Source: CAZLYF01 sp964586835 (GTDB taxonomy: Bacteria > Bacillota > Clostridia > Christensenellales > Aristaeellaceae). From it: DNA of 64,000 bases. The stretch is from assembly GCA_964586835.1 (NCBI GenBank), contig CAZPIC010000001.1, positions 1 through 64,000 on the forward strand. Reading direction: 5' to 3'. The notes below the pieces were generated by a model. The model was given only the letters and a program-made list of their open reading frames with translations. It made no database searches and was not told the DNA's origin. Below are positions 53,964-62,777 of the stretch, piece by piece. Each line of letters begins with the position of its first letter. Within the stretch, counting starts at the first letter, position 1. The position numbers and the translations under genes are program-made.

Positions 53964-55087
53964 GAAACATGCACCGCAGGAAGCGTGTCTTCCTCAGGGG
54001 AGGGTTAGACAGCGTGGCTGCCTCCCTGGTTTCCATTTTGGCTGGGTTGGCGCTGGGTTTTGTCCTTCTGCTTGTCTTCAACAAGAGGTTCGCGGTATAC
54101 GGGTTTTTAAACATTGTGCTCTCGGGCCTTAAGTCTCCCGCCCGGTTTGCCAAGGTTCTTTATACGGCTGCCCCCATTCTGATGACCGGGCTTTCCGTGG
54201 GGTTTGCGTTTCGGACAGGGCTTTTCAACATCGGGGCTACCGGGCAACTGACTGTCGGCTCTCTATGTGCGCTCTGGGGCGCCATTATCTGGAAATTGCC
54301 CTGGGCGCTGTGCATCCCACTGGGCATGGTGGGGGGTGCATTCTGGGGTGCGATCCCCGGGGCCTGCAAAGCGCTGTTCAATGTCAATGAGGTCATCACC
54401 TCCATTATGTTTAACTGGATCGGGCTTTTCGCAGTGAATTTGGTGCTGTACAATACGCCGTTGCTCATTTCCAGTGCCTGGGGAGATGCTTACACGGACA
54501 GGACGGCCAAGCTGGGAAAGGCGAACTTCTCTGCAATCCTGCCTAAGCTCGGGCTGGAGGAGGTGTTCCGTTCTCCCTACATCAACGCGGGCATCCTGAT
54601 CGCGATGGGGTTCGCGCTATGCGTTTGGGTTATCCTTCAGAAAACGACCTTCGGCTACGAATTGAAGGCCTGCGGGTTCAACCGGTCTGCGGGCTTCTAT
54701 GCGGGCATCAATACGGGGCGGAACATCATCCTGTCCATGTCTATCGCAGGCGCCCTTGCCGGGATTGGCGGGGCCCTGTACTACCTGTCGGGCACCGTGC
54801 AGATGACGATGGGCAAAGTGCTCTCCCCGATGGGCTTCAACGGCATCCCTGTGGCGCTGCTGGCGGCTTCCCACCCTCTGGGGACGGTTTTCAGCGCGTT
54901 GTTCGTTTCCTATATCCAGGTCGGCGGAGAGGCGATGCAGCCGGAGTTTGCTAAGGAGATCATTGACATCATCATTGCGGCGATCATCTACCTGAGCGCC
55001 TTCTCACTTTTGATGCGTGAACTGATCATGAACGCCCGCATCAGGAAGGCAGCTTCTCAGGAAGCGGAGAAGGGAGCAGAACCATGA
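53960..55087 (+). CDS. Nucleoside ABC transporter permease 1
   Basis: 375 residues, BPD_transp_2-type membrane protein with about nine helices. ATG 53960 overlaps the ATPase stop codon (ATGA) behind GGAGG. GLSVGFAFRTGLFNIGATGQLTVGS (near 74) is the signature of the nucleoside permease of the YufP/NupB group. A 55-residue basic N-terminus precedes the first helix. Confidence 0.92.
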   Translation: MRNMHRRKRVFLRGGLDSVAASLVSILAGLALGFVLLLVFNKRFAVYGFLNIVLSGLKSPARFAKVLYTAAPILMTGLSVGFAFRTGLFNIGATGQLTVGSLCALWGAIIWKLPWALCIPLGMVGGAFWGAIPGACKALFNVNEVITSIMFNWIGLFAVNLVLYNTPLLISSAWGDAYTDRTAKLGKANFSAILPKLGLEEVFRSPYINAGILIAMGFALCVWVILQKTTFGYELKACGFNRSAGFYAGINTGRNIILSMSIAGALAGIGGALYYLSGTVQMTMGKVLSPMGFNGIPVALLAASHPLGTVFSALFVSYIQVGGEAMQPEFAKEIIDIIIAAIIYLSAFSLLMRELIMNARIRKAASQEAEKGAEP

Positions 55088-56067
55088 TGATCCTGGCAGA
55101 TATCCTGAGCGCGACCATTCTCTTCGCGGTTCCCCTGCTATTGGTAGCCCTGGGAGGGATGTTCTCGGAAAGAAGCGGTGTGATCAATATCGCACTGGAA
55201 GGCATCATGATCGTCGGGGCGCTGATGAGCTGCCTCTTCCTGCGAGCGGTGGACGACAGTGGATACGGGGGGCGGAACCCGCAACTGTCCATGTTTTTTG
55301 CTATCTTGATTGCGGGAGGTGCGGGGGCTCTCTACTCACAGCTGCTGGCATTCGCAGCGATCCATCTGAAAGCAGACCAGACCATCGGGGGCACTGCGCT
55401 CAACATGCTGGCGCCTGCTTTTTCTGTCGTGCTCACCTGGGCGGTCCAAGGCCAGGGTATTTCCAACATTCTCCTCCCCAACTGGACACGGATTACAGCA
55501 GAGTCCGTGGGGGCGGTCAGCAACAGCTTCTTTGGCAGGTTGGTTTTTAAATCCCTCTTTCTGACGACACCGGTGGCTTTCGTGTTGTTTGTCGTGGCCG
55601 CGGTGCTGATGTACGCAACGCGGATGGGGCTTCGGCTGCGTGCCTGTGGAGAGCACCCACAGGCAGCGGACTCAGTAGGGGTCAACGTATACCGCATGCG
55701 CTATATCGGGGTGGGGATATCAGGCCTTTTAGGCGGGATTGGAGGGCTCGCCTTCACCCTCGCCGCAGGCTCCGGGTTCCTCAGTACAGTAGCAGGTTAT
55801 GGGTTCCTGGCGCTGGCTGTGATGATCTTCGGCAATTGGAAGCCTCTCAATATTCTTGGGGCATCCCTGTTCTTTGCCTTTTTCAAGATCATTGGCTCCT
55901 ACTCAGGCTCTATTCCCTTTTTGCCCGACTTCAAGGGCATCCGGTCCAGTGAATACCTTTACCTCATGCTCCCCTATGTTGTTACGATGATCGTGCTGAT
56001 TCTGACCAGCAAAAAATCCCGCGCCCCCAAAGCAGAAGGCATCCCCTACGACAAGGGAAAGCGATGA
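55084..56067 (+). CDS. Nucleoside ABC transporter permease 2
   Basis: 327 residues, second membrane subunit of the BMP-type importer (YufQ/NupC group), recognised by GGMFSERSGVINIALEGIMIVGALMS near residue 22 and RACGEHPQAADSVGVNVYRMR near 188. ATG 55084 overlaps the stop of permease 1 (ATGA), so the whole ATPase-permease set is translationally coupled. Confidence 0.92.
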   Translation: MMILADILSATILFAVPLLLVALGGMFSERSGVINIALEGIMIVGALMSCLFLRAVDDSGYGGRNPQLSMFFAILIAGGAGALYSQLLAFAAIHLKADQTIGGTALNMLAPAFSVVLTWAVQGQGISNILLPNWTRITAESVGAVSNSFFGRLVFKSLFLTTPVAFVLFVVAAVLMYATRMGLRLRACGEHPQAADSVGVNVYRMRYIGVGISGLLGGIGGLAFTLAAGSGFLSTVAGYGFLALAVMIFGNWKPLNILGASLFFAFFKIIGSYSGSIPFLPDFKGIRSSEYLYLMLPYVVTMIVLILTSKKSRAPKAEGIPYDKGKR

Positions 56068-56074
56068 AGCTGCG

Positions 56075-56599
56075 GTGACGGAGCGGGAAGGGATGCCGCG
56101 GGAACGGATGCAGCTTTGCGACGGAGAGATCCGTCTGCGCGCCAGGGAGGGGGCAGTGGCAGACCCCAGTGGCCTGGGGCCCGTGCTGTGTTTTGATATC
56201 CTGAGGGTCTCAGACGGCGTCCGCGTCGGTTCCTGCGACCTGAGGGCCTGGCACTCCCCTGAAACCGATATCTTCGGGAACATCAGCTACACGGTGTTTG
56301 CGCCCTATCGAGGGCATCGCTATGCGGGGAAGGCCTGTCGGCTTTTATTTTCGCTGGCTGAGAAGCTTGGGATGGGCTTTTTGAACATTTCCTGCAGCCC
56401 TTCAAATCTGGCGTCCGCGAGGACCTGCCTGTATGCCGGGTGCAGATTTGTGAGGCGGGCGCGCGTTCCTGAGAACGATTCATTGTACGCAAGCGGATAC
56501 AGGGAACTGTGTGTCTACAGGGCAGACCTGAACAAGGCGGAAGACGTGCCGCGGAAAACAGACGGTGCGGAGAAGGGGCCATGTACGAGCTGTATCTGA
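56075..56599 (+). CDS. GNAT family acetyltransferase
   Basis: 174 residues from GTG 56075; ATG 56093 and ATG 56111 are alternatives. The GNAT core is visible: SYTVFAPYRGHRYAGKACRLLFSLAEKLGM provides the acetyl-CoA pyrophosphate loop (R-G-x-x-Y-A/G-K variant) and LNISCSPSNLASARTCLYAGCRFV is the usual C-terminal strand-helix unit. The acceptor is unknown. It begins 7 bases after the nucleoside permease and overlaps the next gene by 19 bases, so it is in that operon. Confidence 0.82.
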   Translation: MTEREGMPRERMQLCDGEIRLRAREGAVADPSGLGPVLCFDILRVSDGVRVGSCDLRAWHSPETDIFGNISYTVFAPYRGHRYAGKACRLLFSLAEKLGMGFLNISCSPSNLASARTCLYAGCRFVRRARVPENDSLYASGYRELCVYRADLNKAEDVPRKTDGAEKGPCTSCI

Positions 56600-57249
56600 T
56601 GGATGCGGATGATACCCTGCTTGATTTCAGGGCTGCCGAGGCAGCTGCGTTTAAGCAGACCTTCGTTGACCTGGGTCTTTCGTCGGACGAAGGCATGTAC
56701 CGGCGTTATCGAAGGATCAACCAGGATCTCTGGGCGATGCTGGAGCGGGGAGAGATCGAGAAGGGCATGCTGCTGCTCCGCCGCTTTGAACAGCTTGCCC
56801 TGGAGTTCAGTCTGCCTGAAACCCCCGCTCGCCTGAACGAAGCCTTTCTTCAAAGGCTCAGTGAACATGGAGACACGGTGGAGGGCGCCGGTGAAGTGCT
56901 ACGGGCCCTGTCACAGAGGGCGGAGATTGCCATTGTTACCAACGGGGTTGCCTGGGCACAGCGGCAAAAGCTTGCGCGTTCAGGCTTGATGGAGTTTGTC
57001 AAATGGCTGATCATCTCCGAAGAGGTTGGTGCAGAGAAGCCGTGTTCGGACTTCTTTGAGGCTGCGATGCGTATCTGCGCCCGCACAGAAAAGAGAGGCG
57101 TTCTGGTTGTGGGGGACTCACCGCAGGCGGACATCGGGGGCGCCAGGGCCTTTGGGCTGGACAGCTGTCTTTTCGATCCTGAGGCGCGATATCCGGATTG
57201 CGAGAGCACCTTTTGGATCCGTTCCCTCAGAGAGTTGCTTACCTTATAA
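56581..57249 (+). CDS. yjjG: YjjG-type HAD nucleotidase
   Basis: 222 residues of the HAD superfamily, YjjG/noncanonical pyrimidine nucleotidase group, which dephosphorylates dUMP, dTMP and modified pyrimidine nucleotides. ATG 56581 follows GGAGAAGGGGCC. Motif I is MDADDTLLDF (nucleophile Asp8), motif II IVTNGVAWAQRQKL, motif III Lys in EEVGAEKPCSDFF, and motif IV VVGDSPQADIGGARAFG. Its place directly after a nucleoside importer supports a role in nucleotide salvage or cleaning. Confidence 0.87.
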   Translation: MYELYLMDADDTLLDFRAAEAAAFKQTFVDLGLSSDEGMYRRYRRINQDLWAMLERGEIEKGMLLLRRFEQLALEFSLPETPARLNEAFLQRLSEHGDTVEGAGEVLRALSQRAEIAIVTNGVAWAQRQKLARSGLMEFVKWLIISEEVGAEKPCSDFFEAAMRICARTEKRGVLVVGDSPQADIGGARAFGLDSCLFDPEARYPDCESTFWIRSLRELLTL

Positions 57250-57291
57250 GCCCGCCTTCCCACGGCAGGCAATCGGGTTTCAAAAGGCGTG

Positions 57292-58527
57292 TCAGTTCCC
57301 CCTCCTCAGGTGCCTGAGGGCTGCGACCAGGCCTTTTTTGTTGCCATAATTGAGCGTTCCCCAGCGATAAATCCTGATGGAAAGCCAGGCGAACAGCCAT
57401 ACGCACAGTGCGAGCAGAGCGGCTGAAACAAAAAGCTCTGCCGTTGGTACTGAAGACAGGGTGTAGCGCATGGGCATGACCATCATGGATGTAAAGGGAA
57501 AGACAGAGCCCACAACCGCCACGAGGTTGCCCGGATTCATGGACAGGGTGGAAGAAATCAGGTAACCTCCAATCAGCAGCACCTGTATGGTGGCCGTGGC
57601 GCTGGCAACATCCTCCACCCGGCTGACGGTGGAACCCAGAGATGCGTACAGGAAAAGGTAGAGGATAAAGCCTGACAGCGAGTAGAAGAGATAAACCGCC
57701 AGGGTGCCCGGGCTGAGGGTTGTGGCAGCTGCTGTGCGGAGGGCGTCCGGATAGTAGTCCTTGGCGAAGACAAACCCCGCCAGTGCAGCGATACCAAGAA
57801 GGGCAGCCTGTACAAAGGCGGCAGCACCGCTTGCCGCGACCTTGCCCAGAATCAGGGTTCTGGGGCTGGCTGAAGTGATGAGGACCTCCATTGTTCGTGA
57901 ATCTTTTTCCCTGGCAATGATGGACGCGGTGGTGTTCCCATACAGCAGCACCATGAAATAGAGGACAAACAAGAGCAGCATGGACATAAGCAGGCTGCTG
58001 GCGCTGTCACGCCCCAGCACGGTGACCTGTCGGTCGACGTGCACCTTGCTGAGCACCGCAAAATCCTTAGGAGCGACTCCCGCTTCCGCGAGAAGCCTGT
58101 CTCGAAGAAGTTCTGTCATCAGGGCCTCCATGATGGCATCTTCCGTCGCATAGGGAGGCCTGTCCAGATAAAGGGCTTCAAAGGAAGAAGGGGAATGGAT
58201 GATAAAGCCTACGCTGATGCTTCGGTCCTTCAGCGCCTTTTCCAGACCCTCTCTTGAGGAATAGACGAAAGCCTCCCGAATGCCGAGCACGCTGCGCAGC
58301 AGGCCTTCAGGCTCCGCAACCTGGAACACGTAGCCCGTATCCTGCGGGAGTGCGCTGTGTTCACCGTCGGACCTGCCACCGCTTTCTGCCTGGAAGGCAT
58401 CGAGGATCCTTGGGGAAGCAGCCGCGAGAAACAGTGCTGTCACAAGGACGATAGCGGTCACTCGAACAGCCTTCTTGCTTAGATGAGTACGCAATTCAAA
58501 GGCGAAGACGATGCGAAATCCTCTCAT
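57292..58527 (-). CDS. ABC-2 type permease (NatB-like)
   Basis: 411 residues. N-terminal helix (VRVTAIVLVTALFLAAASPRIL), a roughly 150-residue extracytoplasmic domain, then six membrane segments starting LLMSMLLLFVLYFMVLLYGN; this is the ABC-2 exporter layout. The NTTASIIAREKDSRTMEVLITSA segment near 208 is the family signature. ATG 58527 overlaps the stop of the ATPase gene (ATGA). Sodium or peptide/antibiotic export has been linked to NatAB-like pairs; the substrate is unknown here. Confidence 0.9.
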   Translation of the reverse strand: MRGFRIVFAFELRTHLSKKAVRVTAIVLVTALFLAAASPRILDAFQAESGGRSDGEHSALPQDTGYVFQVAEPEGLLRSVLGIREAFVYSSREGLEKALKDRSISVGFIIHSPSSFEALYLDRPPYATEDAIMEALMTELLRDRLLAEAGVAPKDFAVLSKVHVDRQVTVLGRDSASSLLMSMLLLFVLYFMVLLYGNTTASIIAREKDSRTMEVLITSASPRTLILGKVAASGAAAFVQAALLGIAALAGFVFAKDYYPDALRTAAATTLSPGTLAVYLFYSLSGFILYLFLYASLGSTVSRVEDVASATATIQVLLIGGYLISSTLSMNPGNLVAVVGSVFPFTSMMVMPMRYTLSSVPTAELFVSAALLALCVWLFAWLSIRIYRWGTLNYGNKKGLVAALRHLRRGN

Positions 58528-59432
58528 GGTTCCTCTCCTGCCTGGGCGACAAAGATGTCCGTCAGGCTTGGCTCATAGAAGCCCAGCTGTGTCACCGGCC
58601 AGCCTTTCTCGGAGAGAAATGCAAAGAGTTGCCTTTGCGTCAGCAAGCCTTTTGTATCGATGATCAGCCCACTGTACGCGGGCACAACGACAATGCCAGG
58701 AAAGGCTGAGGCGAGTTCGCCGGCCTTTGTGTCCCGCCCTTCCTCCGGCACGAGATACAGCTTGTTTTGACCCATGGTCCTTCGGATATCCTTCAGGCTT
58801 CCGCTCAGGAGGATCTCCCCGTGATGGATGAGGGTGATGTCATCGCAGACCTCTTCTACAAGTGACAGCTGATGGCTGGAAAAGATAACCAGCTTTCCCT
58901 GCCTGACCATGTCCCGGACAGCATCCTTCATCATTTCTGCGTTGACGGGGTCCAGGCCACTGAAAGGTTCGTCCATGATCAGGATGTCCGGTTCAGAGAG
59001 AAAGCATTGGGCAATCTGAATCTTTTGCTGATTTCCCTTGGAGAGCTGTTCAAGCGGTTTCTTTTTCCATTCGCCAAGCCCAAAGGCGTCAACCCAGGCT
59101 TCAGCTGTCCTTTTCGCATCCTGCTTTTTCGCGCCTCGGAGCATGGCGAAGTAGACAAGCTGGTCAAGAACAGGGCTCTTCATGTAGAGCCCTCTTTCCT
59201 CAGGGAGGTAGCCTATCCGCTGTTTCTGCGGGACGAAGGGCTGTCCCTCAAGCAAAAACGTGCCGGAATCCTGACGAAAGACACCCATCAAGCAGCGGAG
59301 AGCCGTTGTTTTTCCCGCGCCATTTCTGCCAAGAAAGCCCATCGCCCGTCCTGACTCGACCGAGAAACTGATTTCTCGCAGGACTTCCTTGCTTCCAAAG
59401 CGCTTTGATACACGCACCACATGGAGCTTCAT
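58524..59432 (-). CDS. ABC transporter ATP-binding protein (NatA-like)
   Basis: 302 residues from ATG 59432 (KLHVVRVSKRFGSKEVLREISF). The upstream in-frame ATG 59478 is less likely, as it has no ribosome binding site. Walker A GRNGAGKTTALRCLMGV (near 39), Q-loop IGYLPEERGLYMK, signature LSKGNQQKIQIAQCFL (near 137), Walker B DILIMDEPFSGLDPVN, and switch His in FSSHQLSLVE are complete. About 80 residues of C-terminal domain follow, as in NatA-type ATPases (DUF4162-like). Coupled to the permease gene. Confidence 0.92.
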   Translation of the reverse strand: MKLHVVRVSKRFGSKEVLREISFSVESGRAMGFLGRNGAGKTTALRCLMGVFRQDSGTFLLEGQPFVPQKQRIGYLPEERGLYMKSPVLDQLVYFAMLRGAKKQDAKRTAEAWVDAFGLGEWKKKPLEQLSKGNQQKIQIAQCFLSEPDILIMDEPFSGLDPVNAEMMKDAVRDMVRQGKLVIFSSHQLSLVEEVCDDITLIHHGEILLSGSLKDIRRTMGQNKLYLVPEEGRDTKAGELASAFPGIVVVPAYSGLIIDTKGLLTQRQLFAFLSEKGWPVTQLGFYEPSLTDIFVAQAGEEP

Positions 59433-59583
59433 TCTGTTTTCCCACAACCGTGCTTCGGACTGCGTTTCTGAAACCATGAGAATGATATCACAATTCTTTC
59501 CTGGAGTCAAACAGGGAATGGGGAAGGGTTTCTCAGTCATAACTCTTCATTTGTTTCTGTGGAATGAAAGAGAACTTGTTGTC

Positions 59584-60040
59584 TATAATTCCGTTTTAGG
59601 CGGGCGGTGGATGGGCTGAGACTTTAGAGGAACCAGCCCACCATGCTGGACGATGTACAGAGAGTTTTCCGAGAAAGCGCTCACGAGCGCCACAAAACGC
59701 GAGGGAAAGATCACAGCCGCCACGAGAAAAGGGAGGTCGGGCTGGTGAACACCATTGAAGGGATGGACTATAAATTGGATGAGCTGAAGCTGCGCTGGAT
59801 CGGAAGAATCCAGCGCACAGTCATCAGGGAAAAGGAAGAAACGGGTGGCGCTGGAACTCACATAACGCGTCTGGGTGAAAATGTGGTGCAAGGGGCAGGA
59901 CAGTCAGGAATCACTGGGGCATCGCGAGCATATACGGGGCTCTGTATGTCGTGTGGAGCGAGGATCGAATGATCCTCCGCAAGGAGAAGGGTCCCAGAAA
60001 TCTGGTTGTGCTGAAAAGGAGACGTTTAAAAGGTGCCGTG
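59584..60040 (+). ncRNA. Candidate structured RNA, unidentified
   Basis: A consensus -10 box TATAAT (59584-59589, no clear -35) is followed by about 430 bases with no convincing gene but many stems: TGGGCTG/CAGCCCA (59612-59618 with 59634-59640), GCGCT/AGCGC (59677-59690), a perfect 10-base stem (59791-59800 with 59808-59817), GAGGATC/GATCCTC (59960-59966 with 59971-59977), and CCAGA/TCTGG near 59994. It does not show the RNase P, tmRNA, SRP or 6S conserved sequences I know. Its right boundary is uncertain; a T-run occurs near 60050-60056. Confidence 0.45.
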
Positions 60041-60268
60041 TGGGATCCTCTTTTTTGAATGAAAGCGGATCCCGGAAACGGTTAGGAGCCAGTATGAACC
60101 TGGGATACCTGGAAAGCATGATTCGGGAACTGTGGTTTGTTGGTCGCTCATTGCGAGGAAGAACCCTGTGCGTTTATGCGGAAGCCCCGCTGCATAAGCC
60201 GGCCTGTTGACGCACAAAGTGTTCATTGTTATACTTCGGGAAATTGTCTGCATGAAAGGCGGATCTAT

Positions 60269-60625
60269 ATGGCTGAAAGGAAAGCGATGACTGTCAAGCA
60301 AATCGGTGCCAAGATCGAGGAGATTGACGCAAAGGTTGACAAGTACAAGGGCTATATTCAGAAGCTGAATGCTGAAAAGAAGAAGCTGAACGCTGAAAAG
60401 CGCAAGCTTGAAACGAAGGCAGCAAAGGATGCGCAAGCGAAAAAGGCAGGCACTGTGCGCAAAACAGCAGCAACGCGTAAGACGACAGCAGCCACAAAGC
60501 CAGCTGCTGCCAAAACGGTTGCGAAGAAGGAGAAGTCGGTCTTTGAGGGCCTCCTTGAGGAGGTAAAGAAGTCGGGTCTGAGCGCCGAGGACATCATAGG
60601 TTCGTTGCTGAAGAAGGATAACTGA
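60269..60625 (+). CDS. Lys/Ala-rich coiled-coil protein with histone-H1-like tail
   Basis: 118 residues from ATG 60269 behind GAAAGGCGG. Residues 1-50 form a heptad-rich helix (IGAKIEEIDAKVDKYKGYI, then two AEKKKLN/AEKRKLE repeats). Residues 51-92 are a Lys/Ala/Thr-rich disordered stretch (AATRKTTAATKPAAAKT), like the tails of H1-like and HU-extended nucleoid proteins. Residues 93-118 are a short acidic/hydrophobic helix (VFEGLLEEVKKSGLSAEDII). A nucleic-acid-binding role is inferred only from charge. It is alone on the plus strand between the candidate RNA and the permease. Confidence 0.72.
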   Translation: MAERKAMTVKQIGAKIEEIDAKVDKYKGYIQKLNAEKKKLNAEKRKLETKAAKDAQAKKAGTVRKTAATRKTTAATKPAAAKTVAKKEKSVFEGLLEEVKKSGLSAEDIIGSLLKKDN

Positions 60626-60669
60626 AGCCCGGGCGTGTTACCTGGGAGAAAAGTGGAGGGAAGGGAGAC

Positions 60670-62025
60670 ATGGAAAACAAACTCAACAAACGCTATGGCC
60701 TTCCTATGGCCATCGCTATGGTCATTGGCATCGTCATTGGGAGCGGTGTTTTCTTCAAGGCAGAAACAGTGCTCAAAGCGACCGGAGGCAATGTCCCCAT
60801 GGGCATTGCGGCTTGGGCTATCGTAGGCCTGATCATGATCATCTGCTCCTATACGTTTGCTGTGATGGCAGCAAGCTATGAAAAGGTCAACGGCGTTGTG
60901 GACTATGCCGAGGTCTTTGTAGGCAAGAAATATGGATACTTTGTAGGGTGGTTCATGGCTACCATCTACCAACCGGCCATTACCTCTGTTCTTGCCTGGG
61001 TGTCAGCCCGGTACACCTGCGTGCTGATTGGTTGGGATATCACCGGCGGTTCCTGCATGGTGATCGCGGGCTTGTTCCTTGTGGGGAGCTATGCGCTCAA
61101 TGCCCTGTCTCCCATCCTGGCTGGGCGATGGCAGGTGTCAAGCACTGTGATCAAGCTCATACCCCTTACGCTGATGGCTGTCGTGGGGACTATCAAGGGC
61201 CTTTCAAGTGGGATGACCGCTTCGAATTTTTCTGCGGTGACTGAGTCCACCGGCATCGCCAGCGGCCTGTTCGCCTCTGTTGTGGCGGTCGCCTTCGCCT
61301 ACGAAGGATGGATTGTGGCAACCTCCATCAACGCGGAGCTCAGGGACTCCAAGCGTACACTGCCGCGCGCGCTGATCCTGGGCAGCCTGATTGTCGTAGC
61401 GGTTTATATCCTTTACTATATTGGGCTTGCGGGCGTCGTGACGACGGATACGCTCATGGCGGGTGGAGAGGCGGGCGCCAAGAATGCCTTCATGTCCGTC
61501 TTTGGCCAGGCTGCGGGAACGCTGATCTTCATCTTTGTGATCATCTCCTGCCTGGGGACACTCAATGGTCTGATGGTAGGTACAACCCGCGCTTTTTACT
61601 CACTTGCAGCCCGCGGTGTCGGCCCCCGTCCCGAGATCCTGGGACAGGTGGATCCTGCGACCAACATGCCCTCCAACTCGTCGATCGTCGGCCTGCTGAT
61701 GAGTGCGCTGTGGCTGGTGTACTTCTACGGGGCTAATCTGACCGCCAGCTGGTTTGGGGCCTTCAGCTTTGATTCCTCCGAGCTGCCCATTGTCGCGCTC
61801 TATGGGCTTTACATTCCCATCCTCGTGCTGATGATGATGAAGGAAAAGGGGCACACCACGTTCAAGCGGTTCGTGATGCCCGCACTGTCCATCTTCTGCT
61901 GTGCCTTCATGCTCTTGGCGGCTATTTTGGCGCACGGGATGGCGGTGTTGTACTTTGTGATTATAAGCGTGGTGATCATGATCGTAGGCTGGCTCTTTTC
62001 CACCGCAAAGGCGCCGGCACGGTAA
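60670..62025 (+). CDS. APC family amino acid permease
   Basis: 451 residues, twelve predicted helices. The substrate-binding first helix shows AMVIGIVIGSGVFFKAE (the unwound G-S/T-G motif), and VAFAYEGWIVATSINAELRDSKRTLPRAL (near 214) is the helix 6 and following loop of LAT/basic APC transporters. ATG 60670 follows GTGGAGGGAAGGGAG. It probably exchanges or imports neutral amino acids. It ends in a strong hairpin shared with the convergent hydrolase gene. Confidence 0.92.
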   Translation: MENKLNKRYGLPMAIAMVIGIVIGSGVFFKAETVLKATGGNVPMGIAAWAIVGLIMIICSYTFAVMAASYEKVNGVVDYAEVFVGKKYGYFVGWFMATIYQPAITSVLAWVSARYTCVLIGWDITGGSCMVIAGLFLVGSYALNALSPILAGRWQVSSTVIKLIPLTLMAVVGTIKGLSSGMTASNFSAVTESTGIASGLFASVVAVAFAYEGWIVATSINAELRDSKRTLPRALILGSLIVVAVYILYYIGLAGVVTTDTLMAGGEAGAKNAFMSVFGQAAGTLIFIFVIISCLGTLNGLMVGTTRAFYSLAARGVGPRPEILGQVDPATNMPSNSSIVGLLMSALWLVYFYGANLTASWFGAFSFDSSELPIVALYGLYIPILVLMMMKEKGHTTFKRFVMPALSIFCCAFMLLAAILAHGMAVLYFVIISVVIMIVGWLFSTAKAPAR

Positions 62026-62035
62026 GGGCGCAGCA

Positions 62036-62070
62036 CAAAGCCCGCGCGGAATCATCCTGCGCGGGCTTTG
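62036..62070. terminator. Hairpin terminator between convergent genes
   Basis: CAAAGCCCGCGC (62036-62047) pairs perfectly with GCGCGGGCTTTG (62059-62070), followed by GTTT on the plus strand. It can serve both the permease gene and the hydrolase gene. Confidence 0.8.
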
Positions 62071-62086
62071 GTTTGGCCCCGCCCTG

Positions 62087-62725
62087 CTACACGATATCGA
62101 GCACGACGCAGGGGGGTTGTTCACCCAGATCTTCTTTGGATACCCGTAAAAGAGGCTGCTGTGAATAGCTGGACATCAGACGGAGGAAATCTTCCGGCCC
62201 AGAGATGGTCGAAAGACCGCCCTGTGATGTGCGGTAGTGCATCGGGATGACCATCCGGGGCTTTGTTTTTGTGACAATGGCTGCCGCTTGCCGCGCGTCA
62301 ACCGTATAGAAACCGCCCACCGGGACCAGGAGGATGTCGACGCCCCATAGTGCTTTCGCAAGCTGTGCATCCGGCATTTCCCCAAGGTCTCCTAAATGGG
62401 CGATGCGAAGCCCCTCCGTTTCAATGAGGAAGCAGACATTTTCTCCGCGCTTGCTGCCCTTCGCGTCGTCGTGCCAGCTGGAGATCCCCGTGACGGTGAC
62501 ATCCGGCCAGGGTTGGTGCTTACCCACATCGCGGAGCACCCGGGGGGAGCCTTCGACTTTTGAGACTTCGGCGTGGTCCGCGTGTCCATGGCTGACGGTG
62601 ACAAGATCAGCCCTGACTCTCCTCATCGGGAATCCGACATGGGCGTCAAAGGGGTCTGTCAGGATGCGGCGACCGTCACCGGTCTCCATCAGAAACTGGG
62701 AGTGTCCATTGTAGGTGATGAGCAT
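62087..62725 (-). CDS. Metallo-beta-lactamase-fold hydrolase
   Basis: 212 residues of the UPF0173/UlaG-like group. The zinc motif HxHxDH is in VTVSHGHADHAEV (near 45), further ligands are in SSWHDD and AHLGDLG, and the final histidine is in VIPMHYRTSQGG. The start is ATG 62725 (LITYNGHSQFLMET). Probably a cytoplasmic metal-dependent hydrolase or phosphodiesterase; the substrate is unknown. Confidence 0.88.
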   Translation of the reverse strand: MLITYNGHSQFLMETGDGRRILTDPFDAHVGFPMRRVRADLVTVSHGHADHAEVSKVEGSPRVLRDVGKHQPWPDVTVTGISSWHDDAKGSKRGENVCFLIETEGLRIAHLGDLGEMPDAQLAKALWGVDILLVPVGGFYTVDARQAAAIVTKTKPRMVIPMHYRTSQGGLSTISGPEDFLRLMSSYSQQPLLRVSKEDLGEQPPCVVLDIV

Positions 62726-62777
62726 ACTGTTCTCTCCTCATTTGCCGGGGGCTGCGGGGCAGCGCTTTGCCCTGTCA

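Noticed and set aside
59584..60040. RNase P RNA or tmRNA for the structured region
   Set aside because: The universal GAGGAAAGTCC/ACAGAA elements of RNase P and the tRNA-like ends and tag frame of tmRNA are not found.
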